NCBI GenBank assembly: GCA_951813575.1
Contig: OX638375.1
Coordinates: 2,123,042-2,187,041 of the forward strand
Length of the DNA: 64,000 nt
Reading direction: 5' to 3'
From: Candidatus Binatia bacterium
Lineage (GTDB): Bacteria > Desulfobacterota > Binatia > UBA9968 > JAJDTQ01
The notes beneath the pieces are model-generated. The model had not been told where the DNA came from. It did not search any database and saw nothing but the letters and a program-made list of their open reading frames with translations. The translations under genes and the position numbers were made by a program. Positions 34,323 to 43,562 of this stretch are shown piece after piece. Numbering within the stretch: the first letter of the stretch is position 1; the number at the start of each line of letters is the position of its first letter.

Positions 34323-34955
34323 TTATGCGGGCCTGTAGCGGACCACCCGTAGCGGCTTCAAGTTCCCGGAATTGCATGGATTGAGCACCTGAGGACAATT
34401 CGACCCGGCCACCAGGACATCCATGTCGGCGCGGAAGTCGATGTAATCGCCCGCCTTGGATTTCGGTGGTTCGATGGAGAACGTCCCGTCAGCCTGGATG
34501 GGGCAATTCATGAAGACGTTCATGTTGTAGGGGATGTCTTTCCATGCAAGTCCCCACGGCCCGAGAGCGGCGACGAAGTTGTCCCGGCAATTGGCAGCGC
34601 CCGGAACACCGTAGCGGTATTCGTTGGTGTAGCGGGAACAGGCCCCCGCGAGCATGTCGTGAGTGCCGCAAGTATCCGCCACGATCGTCATGAGCTTGCC
34701 GGCCTTGTCCGAGAGCAGGGTGTAGCCGACCGTCGGATAAATCTGCTTGTTGAGGTTCAGCGTGTTCTCCGGGGCGAGCTTCTCTTCCGGATCATGAAGA
34801 TTGAAAGCCAGGAAATCCATCACCTGCTGCCCCTCGATATCGACGATCCGGAACACCTCTCCTTCCCGCACTTCCCCGGCATAATGCCCCGCCGGTTCGA
34901 TGATTCGGTCGTCGATGATTTCTCCGGAAATCTTGTCTGCATCGCTGCTCATCAT
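34323..34955 (-). CDS. DUF1989 (urea-carboxylase-associated) family protein
   Basis: A 210-aa protein of standard family length. Conserved segments are IIEPAGHYAGEV, IVDIEGQQVMDFLAFN, DTCGTHDMLAGACS and MDVLVAGSNCPQ. The Cys and His residues in CGTHD and SNCPQ may bind a metal. The family often accompanies urea-carboxylase and amide-degradation genes but has no firmly established reaction. A GGAGGGCCG site precedes the first of two tandem ATGs. It lies 43 bp downstream of ferritin-like protein A in the same direction, so they are probably co-expressed. Confidence 0.82.
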   Translation of the reverse strand: MMSSDADKISGEIIDDRIIEPAGHYAGEVREGEVFRIVDIEGQQVMDFLAFNLHDPEEKLAPENTLNLNKQIYPTVGYTLLSDKAGKLMTIVADTCGTHDMLAGACSRYTNEYRYGVPGAANCRDNFVAALGPWGLAWKDIPYNMNVFMNCPIQADGTFSIEPPKSKAGDYIDFRADMDVLVAGSNCPQVLNPCNSGNLKPLRVVRYRPA

Positions 34956-34998
34956 CGGCCCTCCTTGAGTCGGACGGTGATCGCGCCGCCCGAGATAC

Positions 34999-35850
34999 TC
35001 ACGCCGAGTACGGCGAAACGGGCGTGATGTTCCTGTAGTCCACCGGCAGGGGCTCGACCCGGACGCCGGCGTCGATCTCGGCCATGCGCACTTCGGTCAA
35101 CGGATAGCCGAAGGTTTCGTTGCGGAGCCTAAGGTGGACCATGGCCTTCTCGGTGATGATGCGGCGCGCCGTTTCGAGGTCGTCGTCGTCGCGGATGGCC
35201 TCGGCGATGCGGGGAATGTGGACGGGCCCGTGGCGCATTTCGTCATGGAAGATGATGCCCATGGCTTCGGCGATGGCCCTCTCGACGGCACCGCCGGAGT
35301 AGGAGGTGTAGGGGAGCTCGAGGATCCGGTTGCCGACGTAGAAGATGGCCGCGCCGGCGCCCTCCGAGAAACCGAGGGCCACCTCCGCAAGCTCCCCGTA
35401 GGTCTCCTGCAGCCGCCGGGTGGCCTCCACCTCGGCGGTCATGGCGGGCAGGTCGGGATGCCCCCTGCGTTCGCGCTGGCAGCCCGACAGGGCCATGAGC
35501 TCCCGGGGATCCGGTCTCTCCCCGGCGATCCGCTCCATGATGTCCGCCAAGAGCCGGTAATGCCGCGCTTCCTCGTAGACCGACCGCGCCGAGGCCTCGA
35601 AGGATCCCCGGCTCACCGCCGCCTCGATACCCGCGAGGTCGCCAGGCAGGGCCTGGAGCAGCCGTTCGACGGTGCCGAGCTCCCGCGCCGCCTGCAGCTT
35701 GAGCCAGTGCAGGTCGTCCTCCCGGGTCCGGGGATTCGAGAAATAGGTCCGCACCACTTCGGCCTCCCCGGCCCACCAGCGCAAAGGAGCGGCTTCGAGC
35801 ACGGCGATGCGCTCATCGAGTTGTCTTGCGTCCGGTCCGGCCTTTGCCAT
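34999..35850 (-). CDS. Ferritin-like di-iron protein A (unknown function)
   Basis: A 283-aa helical protein. It carries a complete four-helix di-iron pattern: Glu57; Glu94-x2-His97 (EEARHY); Glu163 (FSEGAG); Glu204-x2-His207 (DEMRHG). The same pattern, spacing and surrounding sequence occur in protein B at 46446. Ferritin-like proteins with this motif include oxygenases such as the PaaA/BoxB group, desaturases and rubrerythrins. I cannot place it in one of these. It precedes the DUF1989 gene on the same strand. No signal peptide or membrane segment is visible, so it is cytoplasmic. Confidence 0.7.
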   Translation of the reverse strand: MAKAGPDARQLDERIAVLEAAPLRWWAGEAEVVRTYFSNPRTREDDLHWLKLQAARELGTVERLLQALPGDLAGIEAAVSRGSFEASARSVYEEARHYRLLADIMERIAGERPDPRELMALSGCQRERRGHPDLPAMTAEVEATRRLQETYGELAEVALGFSEGAGAAIFYVGNRILELPYTSYSGGAVERAIAEAMGIIFHDEMRHGPVHIPRIAEAIRDDDDLETARRIITEKAMVHLRLRNETFGYPLTEVRMAEIDAGVRVEPLPVDYRNITPVSPYSA

Positions 35851-36017
35851 GGTACCCTCGCTCGGAAGCCGCCGCCGGCCCCCTTCCCTCCGGGACGTTG
35901 ATTACGGCGGGGGCGATTGTATATAGACCTGAACGGAAGGGTCAAGGACCGTGGGGCGGAAGACGCCACGGCTCGGCCGACGGCCTCATTCCGATTCGGC
36001 GAGAGGGGAACACAATC

Positions 36018-37229
36018 ATGCGCGCGAGCACCGAGAGAAAGATGAAACGCTGGCAGGAGCAGCGCTGGATACTGGACCAGGTCATCAAGGTGAGCGGCCT
36101 CGACTTCGATCAGGGCCGCTCGGGCAAGATGCTGCGGAACTGCGGCCCCGGCATCGCCGGGGAGCTCCGGGGGATCGGGCAGCGGGTGCAGAAGTTCACG
36201 GACTTCCCGCGGGAGTTCTCCCACGCCGCCGAGCGGCGGGAGCAGCGGGGGCGGGCCGCGGAGGCGCTGGGGCACACGGTGGAGGCGCGCGAGCACTACT
36301 ACGTGGCGGCCACCTACTACACCGCGGCCCAGTGGGGCATCTTCGAGGACGGCAACCCGCGGCGGATGGCTTGGGCGGAGAGCAAGCGGGACTGCTACGA
36401 CCGCTACATCGGGTTCGCCGACCATCCCATCGAGCGGGTGGACCTTTCCGTGCCGGGCGGCAAGCAGGCAGCCTTGCTGCATTTGCCGCACAAGCCGGCG
36501 CCGGGGGAACGGTTCCCGTGCATCCTCTATCAGCCGGGCATGGACGGAGTGAAGGAAGACAACCCCTTGACCGGCGATCCGCTGCTGCAGCGGGGGCTGG
36601 CGATCCTGTCCATCGACGGTCCCGGACAGGGCGAGACCCGGGAACGCGGCATCACCGTCACCGCGTCCAACTGCGAGGACGGCGCCAGGGCGGGCTACGC
36701 CTTTCTCAAGACCCGCCCCGATATCGACGGCGACCGGGTGGCGGTCTACGGCTCCAGCATGGGCTCCTACTGGGGCACGCGCATGGCGGCGGCGGTGCCC
36801 GAGTTCAAGGCCTGCGCGGTGGTGGGCGTGTGCATGGAGCCCAGCCAGTACACCATCTTCAATACCGCCGCGCCGACCTTCAAGCTCAACTACATGTACA
36901 TGTCCGGCTACGACGACGAGGCGGAGTTCGACGAGTCTTGCAAGACCCTGACCCTGGAGGGGGTCGCGGCGAGAATCCGCTGCCCCTACATGGTCGTGGC
37001 GGGAGAGGACGACGAGCTCTGTCCCATCGAGTTCGCCTACGAGGTCGTGGACGAGGCCACCTGCCCCAAGGTGCTCTACGTCTACCAGGGCGAGCGCCAC
37101 TCGCTCCGCAACCCGGCGGCCCGCACCATCGTCGTGGACTGGCTCAAGGACTGCCTGGACGGCAAGCCGGTGAGGTCGGAGAAGGTCTACGTCGAAATGA
37201 GCGGCAAGGAGACCCGGACACCGTTCTGA
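36018..37229 (+). CDS. FrsA/DHPON-hydrolase-like alpha/beta hydrolase
   Basis: A 403-aa hydrolase with a helical N-terminal domain (~1-140) and a C-terminal alpha/beta-hydrolase domain. The nucleophile motif is YGSSMGSYWG, with a probable acid in AGEDDELCP and His in GERHSLRNP. The layout matches the DUF1100/FrsA group, which includes 2,6-dihydroxypseudooxynicotine hydrolase, a C-C bond hydrolase. The precise substrate is unknown. The ATG at 36018 is chosen because the longer frame runs antisense through the ferritin-like gene. It is divergent from ferritin-like protein A. Confidence 0.8.
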   Translation: MRASTERKMKRWQEQRWILDQVIKVSGLDFDQGRSGKMLRNCGPGIAGELRGIGQRVQKFTDFPREFSHAAERREQRGRAAEALGHTVEAREHYYVAATYYTAAQWGIFEDGNPRRMAWAESKRDCYDRYIGFADHPIERVDLSVPGGKQAALLHLPHKPAPGERFPCILYQPGMDGVKEDNPLTGDPLLQRGLAILSIDGPGQGETRERGITVTASNCEDGARAGYAFLKTRPDIDGDRVAVYGSSMGSYWGTRMAAAVPEFKACAVVGVCMEPSQYTIFNTAAPTFKLNYMYMSGYDDEAEFDESCKTLTLEGVAARIRCPYMVVAGEDDELCPIEFAYEVVDEATCPKVLYVYQGERHSLRNPAARTIVVDWLKDCLDGKPVRSEKVYVEMSGKETRTPF

Positions 37230-37263
37230 CGCGTTCCGGTTCCGTTGCGGACGAGGTTCGCTC

Positions 37264-37572
37264 TTATGCCCCGGCCGCCTGGGTCGTGCGCTCTCGGAGA
37301 GCCCCCATTTCTTCCCGCAAGGTGGTTACGTCCCGCCGAAGCTCGCGTACGTCCTCACGCACTTCGGCGATGCTCTGTTCCACTTGAACAAAGCGTTGTT
37401 CCACCTGAACAAAGCGTTGGTCCACATGATCGAAGCGTTGGTCCACATGACCGAAACGCAGGTCCATTTCCCGGTGCATGTCCGCGCGCAGGGCATGGAT
37501 CATGCGACCCAATGCTATGCCCACGCCGATGACCGACAAGATGATGGCGATTGCCGAAATATCGACGTTCAT
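37264..37572 (-). CDS. Small membrane-anchored coiled-coil protein with heptad repeats
   Basis: A 102-aa protein. Residues ~5-22 form one transmembrane segment (ISAIAIILSVIGVGIALG). The rest is a long amphipathic helix with four near-identical 7-residue repeats of the type RFxHVDQ/RFVQVEQ (about residues 39-66), then a charged heptad helix rich in Arg and Glu. Such proteins are common, unannotated small coiled coils. The repeats are 21 bp long at DNA level. It may organise oligomers at the membrane; no function can be assigned. It is convergent with the hydrolase gene upstream. Confidence 0.65.
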   Translation of the reverse strand: MNVDISAIAIILSVIGVGIALGRMIHALRADMHREMDLRFGHVDQRFDHVDQRFVQVEQRFVQVEQSIAEVREDVRELRRDVTTLREEMGALRERTTQAAGA

Positions 37573-37784
37573 TCGAACGACCCCTTACCCGACTTTTTGA
37601 TACAGAATTCCCCTGAGTCGGTCAACACAGTTCCTTGACAGGCCTGCGCTGACATGGTTCATTCTGCTTCAGCCTTCGACTGACGCAGATTCGCCGAAAC
37701 CGACCCCTACACCGGTTACGACGCAAGATCCCGGCCAAGTCCCGCGGGCTGCAAATTTATTCATTCACGAGGAGAGTTCGTCCC

Positions 37785-39242
37785 ATGCAGATGTTCATTG
37801 CAGGCGAGTACACCGATACCGCAAGCGGAGAGACCACCACCATTTACGATCCCGCCACCGGCGAGGTGGTGGACACCGTTCCCAAGGGCACGGCCGAGGA
37901 CGTGAAGCGGGCCGTGGCGGCCGCGGCAGAAGCGGCGGTGGAATGGGGCAAGTTCGCCCCGTCCAAGCGCGGCGAGTGCCTGTCCGAGGCCGCGCGTCTC
38001 GTGCTGGAGAACGAGAAGGAGCTCACGCAGCTCCTCACCAAGGAGCAGGGCAAGGCGCTGCGCGAGTCGGTGCTGGAGATCCGCCGCTTCGCCCACACCC
38101 TGGAGCACTACGCCGGCATGGCCAAGACCCTGCGCGGCGGCTACGTCAAGCTCGCCGACGGGCGCTACGGTCTCATCATGCACAAGCCCATGGGCGTGGT
38201 GGGCTCCATCGTGCCGTGGAACTTCCCGGTGTCGCTGATGGGCAACAAGGTGGGGCCGGCGCTGCTGGCCGGCAACGCCATGGTCATCAAGCCCGCCAGC
38301 ACCACGCCGCTGACCGCCACCCGGTGCGTCGAGCTGGTGCAGAAGGCGGGGCTTCCCAAGGGCACCATCAACATGGTCACCGGACCGGGCGGCGCCGTGG
38401 GCGAGGAGATCCTCCGCAACCCGGTCATCCGCAAGGTGGGCTTCACCGGCGCCACCGACACCGGCAAGCGGATCATGGAGGTGGCGGCCCAGGAGGTCAA
38501 GCGGGTCACCCTGGAGCTTGGCGGCAGCGACCCCATGATCGTGTGCAGCGACGCCAACATCGACCGGGCCGTGAGCGCGGCCTCGGTGGGCCGTTTCTTC
38601 AACTGCGGCCAGGCCTGCCTGGCGGTGAAGCGGCTCTACCTCTACGACGAGATCTACGACGAGTTCGTCGGCAAGCTGGTGGAGAAGGTACGCAAGCTCC
38701 GGGTGGGCAACGGCCTCACCAAGGGCACCATGCTCGGACCGCTGCACACCAAGGGGCAGCGCGAGGAGGTGGAGGAGCAGGTGGAGGACGCGGTGCAGAA
38801 GGGCGCCAAGGTGCTGGTGGGCGGCGACCGCCCCAAGGGCGACGACTTCGACAAGGGCAACTTCCTGAATCCGTCCGTGGTTGTGGACGTCGATCCCGCC
38901 TCCAAGCTGCTGTCGGACGAGGTGTTCGGCCCGGCCCTGCCGGTGGTGCGGATCAAGAACCTCGAGGAGGGCTTGACGCTGGCCAACGACTCCATCTTCG
39001 GACTGGGCTCCTCGGTGTGGACCCAGGACGTCGACAAGGCCATGTACGCGGCCGAGAAGCTGGACGCGGGCTACACCTGGGTCAACTCCGCGCAGATCAT
39101 CTACGACGAGCTGCCCTTCGGCGGCGTCAAGCAGAGCGGCGTGGGCAAGGAGCACGGCAACGAGGCCGTCGAGCACTACAGCGAGGTCAAGTCCGTGGTC
39201 ATGGCCACGGAGCAAACTTCCGAGATGGTGGGAGGCGAATAG
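37785..39242 (+). CDS. NAD(P)-dependent aldehyde dehydrogenase
   Basis: A 485-aa ALDH-superfamily enzyme. The catalytic Cys278 is in NCGQACLAV and the general-base Glu244 in VTLELGGSDP; GFTGATDTGK and SIVPWNFPVSL bind the nucleotide. It oxidises an aldehyde to the acid in the cytoplasm. The next gene encodes an acyl-CoA ligase, so an aromatic or heteroaromatic aldehyde is an attractive but unproven substrate. The start follows GAGGAGAG at good spacing. Confidence 0.9.
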   Translation: MQMFIAGEYTDTASGETTTIYDPATGEVVDTVPKGTAEDVKRAVAAAAEAAVEWGKFAPSKRGECLSEAARLVLENEKELTQLLTKEQGKALRESVLEIRRFAHTLEHYAGMAKTLRGGYVKLADGRYGLIMHKPMGVVGSIVPWNFPVSLMGNKVGPALLAGNAMVIKPASTTPLTATRCVELVQKAGLPKGTINMVTGPGGAVGEEILRNPVIRKVGFTGATDTGKRIMEVAAQEVKRVTLELGGSDPMIVCSDANIDRAVSAASVGRFFNCGQACLAVKRLYLYDEIYDEFVGKLVEKVRKLRVGNGLTKGTMLGPLHTKGQREEVEEQVEDAVQKGAKVLVGGDRPKGDDFDKGNFLNPSVVVDVDPASKLLSDEVFGPALPVVRIKNLEEGLTLANDSIFGLGSSVWTQDVDKAMYAAEKLDAGYTWVNSAQIIYDELPFGGVKQSGVGKEHGNEAVEHYSEVKSVVMATEQTSEMVGGE

Positions 39243-39311
39243 GCCGAACCCGTACCGGTACCCGCTGCCGAGGTCCGGCAGCGGCCCGGGTTCGCGCGAC
39301 TCGGGAGAAGA

Positions 39312-40865
39312 ATGAGCGCTCCGCGACTCGAACTGCCGGCTCCCTACAACGCGGCCACCACGTTCGTCGACGACAACGTCGCCGCCGGCCGCGGCGAGCG
39401 TACCGCGATCCTGTACCAGGACCGGCGGTTCAGCTACCGGCAGGTCCAGGAAGCGGTCAACCGGGCCGGAAACGCCTTCCGTGCCCTCGGCTTGGACACC
39501 GAGCAGCGTGTCCTGCTGGTGCTTCCCGACTCCCCGGAATTCGCCTTCAGCTTCTTCGGCGCCATCAAGATCGGCGCCGTCCCCATCCCCGTGAATCCCT
39601 GGATGAAGGCCGGGGACTACGAATATCTCCTCAACGACAGCCGGGCCCGCATCGTGGTGGTGCACGAGTCCGCGCTGCCGGAGATCGAGGCCATCCGGGA
39701 ACGGCCGCGCTACCTGCAACACGTCATCGTGGTGGGAGCCGCGGCAGGTGACGCCGCCGCGTGGGACGCCCTGCTGGAGGGCCAGTCCACGGAGCTCGAC
39801 GCCGAGCCCACCGGACGCGACGACGTGGTCATGTGGAACTACACGTCGGGCAGCACCGGCAACCCCAAGGGCGCCGTCCACCTCCACCACGACATGGTCA
39901 CCATCACGGACCTGTTCGTGAAGCCCGTGCTCGGCATGACCGAGGACGACGTCTGTTTCTCGGCATCCAAGCTGTTCTTCTCCTACGGTTTGGGCAACTC
40001 CCTCTACTTCCCTTTCCGCTTCGGCGCCGCCGGCGTGCTGTGGCCGGAAAAGCCGGATCCCGAAGGGATCCTCAGGACCATCGAACGGTACCGTCCCACC
40101 TTCTTCTTCTCGGTGCCCACCCTCTACGCGCGCATGTTGCGTGTGGAAAAGGAGTACGACCTCAGCTCGCTCCGGATCTGCCTGTCGTCCGGCGAACCGC
40201 TGCCGCCCGCCCTGTTCCACCAGTGGCGGGACAAGGTCGGCGTGGAACTGCTGGACGTGGTGGGCTCCACCGAGGCGACCCACGACTTCCTGGCCAACCG
40301 CCCGGGACGGGCCAAGGCCGGAAGCAGCGGCGAGGTCACGCCGGCCTTCGTCGCCAAGGTGGTGGACGACGAGGGACGGGAGGTACCCAACGGCGAGGTG
40401 GGAAACCTCTACGTCAGCGGCGACGCCACCGCGCCCTACTACTGGAACAAGCACGAGCAGACCCAGCGCACCATGCTCGGGGAGTGGCTCAAGACCGGCG
40501 ACACCTACTACCGCGACGACGACGGCTACTTCTGGTACTGCGGCCGCTCCGACGACATGCTCAAGGTGGGAGGGCTCTGGGTCTCGCCCATCGAGGTGGA
40601 GAACGCGCTGATGGAGCACCCGGCGGTGCTCGAGACGGCGGTGACCGGAGAGGCCGACGGCGACGGGCTCATCAAACCCAAGGCCTGGGTCATCCTCAAG
40701 ACCGAGCACCAGGGCGCCGACGGGTTGGCCCAGGAGCTGCAGGACTTCGTCAAGGGCAGCCTGGAGCCGTACAAGTACCCGCGCTGGGTGGAGTTCGTGG
40801 ACGACCTGCCCAAGACCGTCACCGGCAAGATCCAGCGGTTCAGGCTCAGGCAAGCGAACGGGTGA
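39312..40865 (+). CDS. Benzoate-CoA-ligase-family acyl-CoA synthetase
   Basis: A 517-aa adenylate-forming enzyme. The AMP-binding P-loop is YTSGSTGNPKGAVH, followed by FSASKLFFSYGLGN and ILSSGE-type SSGEPLPP, GSTEATHDF and WLKTGDTYYRDDDG. The C-terminal catalytic Lys lies in PKTVTGKIQRF. These features match the benzoate-CoA ligase branch, which activates aromatic or heteroaromatic acids to CoA thioesters with ATP. It follows the aldehyde dehydrogenase by 69 bp and precedes the class II aldolase by 19 bp, which suggests one operon. Confidence 0.9.
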   Translation: MSAPRLELPAPYNAATTFVDDNVAAGRGERTAILYQDRRFSYRQVQEAVNRAGNAFRALGLDTEQRVLLVLPDSPEFAFSFFGAIKIGAVPIPVNPWMKAGDYEYLLNDSRARIVVVHESALPEIEAIRERPRYLQHVIVVGAAAGDAAAWDALLEGQSTELDAEPTGRDDVVMWNYTSGSTGNPKGAVHLHHDMVTITDLFVKPVLGMTEDDVCFSASKLFFSYGLGNSLYFPFRFGAAGVLWPEKPDPEGILRTIERYRPTFFFSVPTLYARMLRVEKEYDLSSLRICLSSGEPLPPALFHQWRDKVGVELLDVVGSTEATHDFLANRPGRAKAGSSGEVTPAFVAKVVDDEGREVPNGEVGNLYVSGDATAPYYWNKHEQTQRTMLGEWLKTGDTYYRDDDGYFWYCGRSDDMLKVGGLWVSPIEVENALMEHPAVLETAVTGEADGDGLIKPKAWVILKTEHQGADGLAQELQDFVKGSLEPYKYPRWVEFVDDLPKTVTGKIQRFRLRQANG

Positions 40866-40884
40866 ACGCCCGTACGGGGGTTTC

Positions 40885-41586
40885 ATGGACGACTTGGTAG
40901 CGTTACGGGACAAGGTGGCCATCTCGTGCAACATCCTGGCCATCGACGGACACTGGGACAACATCCTGGGGCACGTATCGGCCCGGGTGCCGGGCGAGAA
41001 CGCGATGTTGATGAAGCCCCACAGCTACGGCTTCGAGGAGATCCGGCCGTACCACATCATCAAGGTGGACTTCGACGGCAACAAGATCGAGGGCGACTAC
41101 GAGCGCCACTCCGAGGTGTTCATCCACACCGAGATCTACAAGGCGCGCCCGGACGTGAACTGCGTCATCCACAGCCATCCGCCCTACGCCACGGCCTTCG
41201 GCGCCCTGAGGCAGCCGCTGCGTCCCGTGAGCCACGAGGGCTCCATCTTCCACGACGGGCTGCCGCTCTTCGACTACACCACGGTCCTTGTCCGGAGCCC
41301 GGAGCTGGGAGTGAAGGTGGCGGAGAAGCTGGCCCAGGCCCGGGCGGTGCTGATGAAGAACCACGGCACCACCGTCGTGGCCGAATCGGTGGAGACCGCC
41401 ACCCTGTACGCGATCTTTCTGGAGAAGGCGTGCCGCATCCAGCTCCTGGCCAGCGCATCGGGCGACCCCACCTGGAGCAGCGACGAGGAGGCGCGCGAGA
41501 AGTACGACCAGATCTACACGCCGCACCGACTGGGCAGCATGTGGGACTACTTCGTGCGGCGGGCGAAGCGGCTCGCCATCGACTGA
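40885..41586 (+). CDS. Class II aldolase/adducin-family protein
   Basis: A 233-aa protein. The zinc ligands are visible in CVIHSHPPYATAF (two His) and MKNHGTTVVAES (one His); DNILGHVSARVP is the N-terminal signature. Family members perform retro-aldol cleavage, epimerisation or decarboxylation of hydroxy acids. Its position 19 bp after an acyl-CoA ligase and 64 bp before a Pht5-like gene suggests a step in a ring-acid catabolic pathway, possibly decarboxylation as in 3,4-dihydroxyphthalate decarboxylases of this family. Confidence 0.88.
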   Translation: MDDLVALRDKVAISCNILAIDGHWDNILGHVSARVPGENAMLMKPHSYGFEEIRPYHIIKVDFDGNKIEGDYERHSEVFIHTEIYKARPDVNCVIHSHPPYATAFGALRQPLRPVSHEGSIFHDGLPLFDYTTVLVRSPELGVKVAEKLAQARAVLMKNHGTTVVAESVETATLYAIFLEKACRIQLLASASGDPTWSSDEEAREKYDQIYTPHRLGSMWDYFVRRAKRLAID

Positions 41587-41650
41587 ACCGACACCCCGCG
41601 TCGCCGGGAGCTCCGGTTTCCCCGACCGCGCGAGATTGGGAGGAAAAAGA

Positions 41651-42649
41651 ATGGCCGAGAAACTCCATCTGACACTCGCCTGCGGCGACTACGAGAGCAT
41701 CCGCGCCCTCAAGGAAGGCGTGATCCAGCCCGACGGCATCGAGCTCACGGTGCTTACCGACATGGACTCGTCCACGCGGCACTGGCGCATCGCCCGGTTC
41801 CGCGAGTTCGACGTGGGCGAGCATTCCGGCTCGTCCTACCTGCTGGCCAAGGACCGCGGCGAAGCGGACGACCTGACCGCCATCCCGGTGTTCCTGCACC
41901 GCCGGTTCCGCCACGGCTTCATCTTCGTCAACGCGGACAAGGGCATCCAGTCGCCCAAGGACCTCATCGGCAAGACCGTGGGGCTCAAGAACTGGCAGGC
42001 CACCGCGCTCCTGTGGATCCGCGGCACCCTGCAGGACGAGTACGGCGTCTCGTTCACGGACCTGGAATGGCGCGCCGAGAGGGAGGAGGACGTGCCGTTC
42101 GATCCGCCGGAGGGGCTCCGGATGGAGCGCCTGCCCAAGGGCAAGCGGGTCGAGGAGATGCTCGCCGAGGGCGAGCTGGACGCGGTCATCCACCCCGACA
42201 TCCTCGCGCCCATGCTGGAAGGCGACACCCGGGTCAGGCGCCTCTTCGACGATCCCAAGCAGGTGGAGATGGACTACTTCCAGCGCACCGGCATCTTTCC
42301 CATCATGCACACGACGGTCATCAAGCGGGAGATCGTGGAAAAGCACCCCTGGGTGCCCATGAACCTGATGGTGGCGTTCGAGAAGGCCAAGCAGTGGACC
42401 TACAACCGCATGAACAACCCCCGGATCGTGCCGCTGGCGTTCTTCCGGGACGCCTGGGAGGAGCAGTTGGAGCAGATGGGCGAGGACCCGTGGGTCTACG
42501 GGCTCAACGACACCAACCGCAACAACTTCGGCACGCTGGCGCGCTACTCCCGCGAGCAGGGCATGTGCAGGAACGAAGCCGACGTGGACGAGCTCTTCCA
42601 CGAGTCGGTCCGCGGCGAGGAGTGGAAGCTGGCGCGCTCGCGTGGCTGA
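41651..42649 (+). CDS. 4,5-dihydroxyphthalate decarboxylase (Pht5)-like protein
   Basis: A 332-aa protein with the type II periplasmic-binding-protein fold but no signal peptide. It opens LHLTLACGDYESIRALKEG, the characteristic start of Pht5-type proteins. Further in are VGEHSGSSYLLAK and IPVFLHRRFRHGFIF. Some members decarboxylate 4,5-dihydroxyphthalate; others are annotated as transporter binding proteins. The cytoplasmic location and catabolic neighbours favour an enzyme. GGGAGG precedes the ATG at 41651; an earlier in-frame start overlaps that site. Confidence 0.8.
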   Translation: MAEKLHLTLACGDYESIRALKEGVIQPDGIELTVLTDMDSSTRHWRIARFREFDVGEHSGSSYLLAKDRGEADDLTAIPVFLHRRFRHGFIFVNADKGIQSPKDLIGKTVGLKNWQATALLWIRGTLQDEYGVSFTDLEWRAEREEDVPFDPPEGLRMERLPKGKRVEEMLAEGELDAVIHPDILAPMLEGDTRVRRLFDDPKQVEMDYFQRTGIFPIMHTTVIKREIVEKHPWVPMNLMVAFEKAKQWTYNRMNNPRIVPLAFFRDAWEEQLEQMGEDPWVYGLNDTNRNNFGTLARYSREQGMCRNEADVDELFHESVRGEEWKLARSRG

Positions 42650-42664
42650 CGCGCGCCCTTTGAA

Positions 42665-43552
42665 ATGATCCCTCCCCCCTTCGAGTACCGGGCGCCGGAA
42701 TCGCTTCCGGAGACGCTCGCGCTGCTCCGCGAGCACGGGGACGAGGCGCGCCTGATGGCGGGAGGGCAATCACTCCTGCCCATGCTCAAGCTGCGGCTGG
42801 TCCGTCCGGCGGTCATCGTCGATATCGGGCGGCTCCAGGAGTTGGACGGCATCCGGGAAGAAGCGAATACGGTGCGCCTGGGCGCCCTGGTGACGGAGCG
42901 CACCCTCGAACGCAAGCTGGAACAGCGCCTGCCGCTCCTTTCGGAGGCCGCCGCGAGCATCGGCGACATTCACATCCGCAACCTCGGCACCCTCGGCGGC
43001 ACCCTGTGCCAGGCGGACCCCTCGGGCGACCTCGCCCCCGCGGCGCTGGCGCTGGAGGCCACCCTGACGGCGCAATCCACGGATGGAAGCCGCGCCATTG
43101 CGGCCCATGAGTTCTTTTCCGGTCCGTTCGACACCTGTCTGGCCGACGACGAGATGGTGACGGGGGTCGAGGTGCCGGCGGCAGATCCGGAGAGTGTCCG
43201 CGGGCATGGCTACATCAAGCTCGCCCGCCGGGCCGGCGACTACGCGGTGGTAGGAGCCGCGGCGCTGGTGAGCCTGGGGCCGGACGGGTCCTGCAGGGAT
43301 GGACGCGTCGCCCTGTGCGCGGTGGGTCCCACGGCGTTCCTGTGCGAAGCCGCGGGCCGGTCACTCCAGGGCACCCGACTGACCGACGCCGATCTCGCGG
43401 AAGCCGCCGACCTGGCCGGGAACGAAGCGGACCCGGTGAGCGACGTCCACGCGTCGGCGGAGTACCGGAGGGCCATGACCCCGGTGGTGGTGAACCGGGC
43501 CCTGACCAGGGCGCGGGAAAGGGCGCGGGCGAGTCACGCGCAAAGACCGTAA
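42665..43552 (+). CDS. Molybdenum hydroxylase, FAD-binding medium subunit (CoxM type)
   Basis: A 295-aa subunit. The FAD-binding motifs are AGGQSLLPMLKLRL and IRNLGTLGGTLCQADPSGD, both typical of CoxM/CutM. It passes electrons from the FeS clusters of the small subunit to FAD and an external acceptor. It starts 15 bp after the Pht5-like gene and 10 bp before the FeS subunit, so the three hydroxylase genes are one operon with the upstream genes. Confidence 0.93.
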   Translation: MIPPPFEYRAPESLPETLALLREHGDEARLMAGGQSLLPMLKLRLVRPAVIVDIGRLQELDGIREEANTVRLGALVTERTLERKLEQRLPLLSEAAASIGDIHIRNLGTLGGTLCQADPSGDLAPAALALEATLTAQSTDGSRAIAAHEFFSGPFDTCLADDEMVTGVEVPAADPESVRGHGYIKLARRAGDYAVVGAAALVSLGPDGSCRDGRVALCAVGPTAFLCEAAGRSLQGTRLTDADLAEAADLAGNEADPVSDVHASAEYRRAMTPVVVNRALTRARERARASHAQRP

Positions 43553-43562
43553 CCGCGGAATC

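Noticed and set aside
37761-40964. 1067-aa minus-strand ORF opposite aldehyde dehydrogenase and the CoA ligase
   Set aside because: Both plus-strand genes have full catalytic motifs and ribosome-binding sites; the reverse frame has no domain.
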